Positions 60,600-64,000 of a stretch of 64,000 nt of DNA are shown here, piece after piece. The first letter of the stretch is position 1. Each line of letters starts with the position of its first letter. The position numbers and the translations under genes are program-made. The stretch lies in the NCBI GenBank assembly GCA_965216695.1, contig OZ244212.1, positions 1-64,000 of the forward strand. Direction: 5' to 3'. The notes under the pieces were generated by a model. The model saw nothing but the letters and a program-made list of their open reading frames with translations, was not told the DNA's origin and made no database searches. Source of the DNA: G965216695 sp965216695 (GTDB lineage Bacteria; Pseudomonadota; Gammaproteobacteria; Pseudomonadales; Azotimanducaceae).

Positions 60600-62789
60600 C
60601 TACCAATGGACCGTTACGCTAACGCCCGCCCAGCGTGGGCGCCCATAGTACTGCTCCGTCATGCCGAAAACGTCCAGACTGGAAAGGTCGAACGTCTGCA
60701 CCAGGTACTCCTCGTCGGTCAGATTGTGCACGAACGCACGCACACCCCAACGCTCGTCGGCCGACGTATAGCCTATGGAGGCATTCAGCAGCGTGTAGCC
60801 GTTTTCCTCGACAGTTTCCGCACCAGTCAGCGCGAAGAAGTGCTTTGAACGGTGTTCGAAATCGAGTTGCGCGGCTACCACCCCTTGGCCCACGGGAATC
60901 TCGTAACGCCCGAGGCCGCTCACGTTCCACTTGGGTGACTGAACGGACGTCGTGGTAGGCGCACCACCGCCGAGTTTTACGTCGATGTCGTTGTAGCCGA
61001 CGCCGAATATAAGGTCGAGTCCTTCCAACGGAACCGCTTGTAGCTCAAGTTCGAAGCCCAGACTCTCAGCGTTGGCGTTCGTTGTAATCGTGTCGATGCC
61101 GATGATCTGAAAAGCCTGATAGTCGTTGTAGTCGTAGTAGTACGCGGCGCCGTTGAACAGAAACAGGCCGTCACCGATGCGCGACTTGAAGCCGACCTCG
61201 AACGCGTCCAGCTGCTCCGGGTCGAAACTCATGGTTTCGTCGTTGTAATCGAGGGGAGGCGACAATGGGAACACGGGCGAGTTGTAACCCCCGGCTTTTA
61301 CGCCGCGGTTCCAGCTTCCGTACACCAACAACGCCTCGCTTGCATGCCAGTTCAACCCGAGCCGTGCAGACCACTCGCTGTCGCTGCGGTCGCCGTCGTA
61401 TGTCGCAAGGTTGACCAGAATATTGGGATTGCCGTTTCGCAACGTCGTGCCTGGGATGAAATCCACGACGTTGACTTCGTAGAAGTGGCTCTTGTCTTCC
61501 TCAATCCAGCGCAGGCCGGCAATTGCCGTCAGGCTTTCGGCCAGATCGAACTCGATTTGTCCGAACACAGACCACGACTCCGTTTTGCTCTCATACGGGT
61601 TGTCGAGTCCCGATACCGCCGGCGTGTCGCTGGCTGGATCCACAAACGGTTCGGTCTCGGCACCGTTGGAGTCGTCGATGTCGAGGTCCAGGTAGTAGAA
61701 GCCGGTAACCCATTTCATCCGGTCCGTGGAGCCGTCGATGCGAATCTCCTGCGAAAACTGTTCCGCGTCGGTCGTGAGGAAGAAGTTGAACAGCGGCACC
61801 GGCGACGCGTCGGAGTCTTCAATGTAGTCGCGCTCTACGCTCGAAAAGTCGGTGATCGAGGTGAGCGTGAAGTTGTCGAAATCCCACTTTACAGTGGCCG
61901 ACACACCCCACGTTTGCAGATCGTTGAATCCCGGTGAGTCGTAGTCTCCGGCAAACACGTCACCGTCGTTGTCCACATACTCCAATACCGGATTGAATTC
62001 ATTGGGTGTCAGTTCGCCGGGTCGAATCGATGAAACATTCTCGAAAAAGCCTGTATCAATATCCTGCTCCGAGCCGCGGAGATTCAGCAGTATCTCGCCG
62101 CGATCGTTCGGGGTGAACAACAACTGCAATCGCGCAGCACGGTCGTTGGCGTTGTTCAGTTTGTCGCCGGTAACGCGATTGTCGACGTATCCGTCGTTGT
62201 CGTGGGTGGCGAGCGAGAGCCGCGCGGCCAGCATGTCGTTCATCCGGCCGCCGAGTGCGCCTTCGAACTTGATCTGATCGTGCTCGCCTACCGTGATCTG
62301 TGCGTAGCCGTCCGTCTCGTCACCCGGTTTCACGCTCACGTAGTGCGCGAGCCCGCCCGTTGCGTTGCGGCCGTACAACGTGCCCTGCGGACCGCGAAGA
62401 ATTTCCACACGTTCCATGTCGAACAGCATGAAGCCGGTTCCCGACATCTGTGAGATGTACACCTCGTCCAGATAGACGGCAACCGGACTCTCTACGTTTG
62501 TTGTGAAATCCGAGTTAGCAACGCCGCGAATAGCAATGGCGTAGTTGGCTTCGCCGTTCGGTTGCACCGTTGAGACACCCGGCGCCATCGCCGTCACCTG
62601 TTGCGCGTTGGTGTAACCCAGCTGACGCATCTGATCCCCGGTAACCGCGCTGATGGCGATGCCGACGTCTTGTACGTTCTGTTCGCGCTTCTGTGCCGTT
62701 ACCACGACTTCTTCAATCACTGCGGCGTAGGTCGGACCCGCACAAAGGATGACGCACGGCAAGATGCATCGTAGGCACTTTCTCTTCAT
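60600..62789 (-). CDS. TonB-dependent outer-membrane receptor
   Basis: From ATG 62789 (MKRKCLRCILPCVILCAGPTYAA) the protein has 729 residues with a signal peptide and a TonB-box-like start IEEVVVTAQKREQNVQDVG. The plug domain follows (QVTAMAPGVSTVQPNGEANYAIAIRGV and MERVEILRGPQGTLYGRNATGG). The rest is a 22-strand-type beta barrel ending with WAGVSVTVHW, an aromatic terminus as needed for outer-membrane insertion. The family imports large or scarce nutrients, including hydrophobic compounds in degraders. Its ATG overlaps the stop of the TetR gene upstream, so import is probably regulated by that protein. Confidence 0.92.
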   Translation of the reverse strand: MKRKCLRCILPCVILCAGPTYAAVIEEVVVTAQKREQNVQDVGIAISAVTGDQMRQLGYTNAQQVTAMAPGVSTVQPNGEANYAIAIRGVANSDFTTNVESPVAVYLDEVYISQMSGTGFMLFDMERVEILRGPQGTLYGRNATGGLAHYVSVKPGDETDGYAQITVGEHDQIKFEGALGGRMNDMLAARLSLATHDNDGYVDNRVTGDKLNNANDRAARLQLLFTPNDRGEILLNLRGSEQDIDTGFFENVSSIRPGELTPNEFNPVLEYVDNDGDVFAGDYDSPGFNDLQTWGVSATVKWDFDNFTLTSITDFSSVERDYIEDSDASPVPLFNFFLTTDAEQFSQEIRIDGSTDRMKWVTGFYYLDLDIDDSNGAETEPFVDPASDTPAVSGLDNPYESKTESWSVFGQIEFDLAESLTAIAGLRWIEEDKSHFYEVNVVDFIPGTTLRNGNPNILVNLATYDGDRSDSEWSARLGLNWHASEALLVYGSWNRGVKAGGYNSPVFPLSPPLDYNDETMSFDPEQLDAFEVGFKSRIGDGLFLFNGAAYYYDYNDYQAFQIIGIDTITTNANAESLGFELELQAVPLEGLDLIFGVGYNDIDVKLGGGAPTTTSVQSPKWNVSGLGRYEIPVGQGVVAAQLDFEHRSKHFFALTGAETVEENGYTLLNASIGYTSADERWGVRAFVHNLTDEEYLVQTFDLSSLDVFGMTEQYYGRPRWAGVSVTVHW

Positions 62790-63493
62790 GAGCTCTCTCC
62801 GGTAGCAGATGAGGATGGTTTGTCGTTGCGCGCAGTATCCGCGTGCTGCACGAGATTCAGAAAACTGTTGACGGCGATTTGCTTTACGGTTTCTGCCTGC
62901 CGGCTGTGCGGGCGTTCGTGGCCTATGAACATCGTCTGCCCTTCGATCGACGCAGAGATGAACAATGCAAGTGCCTGGCTTCGTTCGCTCGTCAGCCGGG
63001 GATTCACGCGACCGATCAGCTCTTCGAGAACCGCGCGATATCGCGCATACAGTGCTTCCATCTGTTGCGCCGCCACGGCCTCCCGATTTGCCATTGCCCA
63101 TAGTTCGGGGAAAAAGAGCGTCGTGTCTCGCGTGGACAGATCCCCGATCACAAACTCGAGTACGGCGCGCAGCTGGTCACTCGGATTGACACCGGCGGCG
63201 GTGCGCAGTTCGTCAAACTGATGCAGGTAGCCCTCGATAACGTCGGTCAGCAGATCCTCAAGCAGATCGGATCGCGTTGCGTAGTAATAGTGCAGGTTGC
63301 CGGGTGATATGCCGACCTCCCGCGCGACGCGGCGCATCGTCAACGCGGCGGCGCCTTCATCGATCAACAAGCGGCGGGCGGTAGTGAGGATCGTGCGTAC
63401 CCGAGTGCGTCCCACCCGGTATTCGGCGGTACCTGGACGCAGATTGGCAGCCATCTCAGTTAACCTTGCACCCATGGGACAATCTGCAGGCAA
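62786..63493 (-). CDS. TetR-family transcriptional regulator
   Basis: The protein (235 residues from 63493; ATG 63475 or 63454 may be the true start) has the N-terminal helix-turn-helix, ILTTARRLLIDEGAAALTMRRVAREVGISPGNLHYYYATRSDLLEDLL, and a helical ligand domain. Its stop overlaps the TonB receptor start (ATGA), so the regulator and receptor are co-transcribed and co-translated. It is divergent from the amine dehydrogenase gene, which it may also control. Autoregulation is likely but no clear palindrome was found. Confidence 0.87.
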   Translation of the reverse strand: MPADCPMGARLTEMAANLRPGTAEYRVGRTRVRTILTTARRLLIDEGAAALTMRRVAREVGISPGNLHYYYATRSDLLEDLLTDVIEGYLHQFDELRTAAGVNPSDQLRAVLEFVIGDLSTRDTTLFFPELWAMANREAVAAQQMEALYARYRAVLEELIGRVNPRLTSERSQALALFISASIEGQTMFIGHERPHSRQAETVKQIAVNSFLNLVQHADTARNDKPSSSATGESS

Positions 63494-63698
63494 CGGGTAC
63501 GTCGTCAGGCATTACGGTTGATGTCAGATTTAGAACAGCAGTACTATATTCGTGTTGGGCTATTCGATCTACTTCAATCGCGGTTCGATCAGGACATGTT
63601 TGACGTTAGAGACGTGAAAGACGTTAGAGTAGCGGGAACGTAACGGGAGAGTCGCGGGGAAGTCGGCGCGGGATTTACCGGGGACAAGCGGGGACTCA
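63494..63698. promoter_or_regulatory. Divergent promoter region with short direct repeat
   Basis: The 205 bases between the TetR and amine dehydrogenase genes hold a 10-bp direct repeat GACGTTAGAG at 63602-63611 and 63620-63629, with starts 18 bases apart. Direct repeats at near-helical spacing can be regulator sites, but this one is not matched to a known protein. No gene is seen in the interval. Confidence 0.35.
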
Positions 63699-64000
63699 AT
63701 GAACGAATCGCTCTTGGGACGCTGGCGCGAGCCGTGGGAAGTCGGTGTGCGGCTGCCATGCAAGCTACTGTTGGGGCTTCTATCGGTGGTTCTTTTCGGG
63801 CTCCAGGCGCCGCCTGCGCGAGCGGAACTCCAGCCTGAGCCGGTACCAAACGTCGTCCGCCTCGACACGCCCTATCCGGGGCATTTCGCAATCGTGCACG
63901 ATTTCGGATTCGGTAGCCTGATCGACAGTAGCTTCGGCCTCGTCGATACGGTCACTCGCCGCTTCAAAGGTATGATGAGCGCCGGTCAGTTCGCGACATT
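63699..64000 (+). CDS. Amine dehydrogenase heavy chain-like protein, N-terminal part
   Basis: The gene starts at ATG 63699 and runs off the window, so only 100 residues are visible. A signal peptide is present (LPCKLLLGLLSVVLFGLQAPPARA). The mature part contains NVVRLDTPYPGHFAIVHDFGFGSLIDSSFGLVDTVTRRFKGMMSAGQFAT, which resembles the first propeller blade of methylamine/aromatic amine dehydrogenase heavy chains. These periplasmic enzymes need a light chain with a tryptophan-derived quinone cofactor. The downstream mau/aau-like genes should lie just past the edge. Confidence 0.65.
   Translation, partial: MNESLLGRWREPWEVGVRLPCKLLLGLLSVVLFGLQAPPARAELQPEPVPNVVRLDTPYPGHFAIVHDFGFGSLIDSSFGLVDTVTRRFKGMMSAGQFAT

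Noticed and set aside
1..64000. CRISPR arrays, rRNA genes, complete insertion sequences with transposase
   Set aside because: No regularly spaced repeats, rRNA-like sequence or transposase gene were recognised on reading either strand.

Overview
The window is GC-rich, densely coded DNA from a Gram-negative bacterium. A TonB-dependent receptor, an RND efflux pump with a lipoprotein-type adaptor, a CueR-type copper switch, a CRP-type operator and a tRNA-Ala 3' fragment with encoded CCA all point to Proteobacteria, most likely an uncultured, hydrocarbon- or lipid-degrading gammaproteobacterium. The taxon is inferred from gene content and was not tested by any search.

Positions 1-10331 are the right end of a prophage. 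They hold the tail module of a long-tailed phage: a tail-completion-like protein, tail tube, a G/GT tail chaperone pair with a textbook -1 slippery heptamer, tape measure, a tail-tip protein and a gpJ-like tip/fibre with two tandem 75-residue modules. Two small genes and one reverse-strand cupin-like gene follow. The prophage ends in the 3' part of a tRNA-Ala gene at 10287-10331, read here as attR. Integrase, lysis, capsid and terminase genes are not in the window.

Positions 10356-64000 are chromosome dominated by oxidative catabolism. There are six cytochrome P450 genes (one CYP102-like P450/reductase fusion, two CYP153-like), four SDRs, an Old-Yellow-type flavoenzyme, three acyl-CoA dehydrogenases, an enoyl-CoA hydratase, an acyl-CoA ligase, two CaiB/BaiF CoA-transferases and two F420/FMN luciferase-like oxidoreductases. 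A Rieske oxygenase, two PQQ-type dehydrogenases, a sterol-desaturase-like protein and, at the right edge, the start of an amine dehydrogenase heavy chain complete the set. Together they suggest oxygenation of aliphatic or alicyclic substrates followed by CoA activation and beta-oxidation. Between them lie an RND pump with a divergent TetR gene, and a copper ATPase followed by its CueR-type regulator.

The most notable feature is selenocysteine. Two reverse-strand genes are interrupted by one in-frame UGA exactly at the redox-active cysteine position: a TlpA/ResA-like thioredoxin-fold protein (39337-40431, motif Sec-Gly-Cys) and a glutathione peroxidase (47633-48112). Each UGA is followed at 13-14 nt by a perfect 7-bp hairpin with a GU-containing apical loop, as expected of a bacterial SECIS element. 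The first protein is a good candidate for a little-described selenoprotein family. Conventional gene calling would split each into two fragments.

Regulatory sites visible in the sequence are a CueR promoter with a 19-bp spacer before copA, an 18-bp perfect palindrome between the TetR and RND genes, a perfect TGTGA-N6-TCACA site before a CYP153 gene, and a 29-bp-arm palindrome (57422-57505) that supplies the C-terminus of an SDR.
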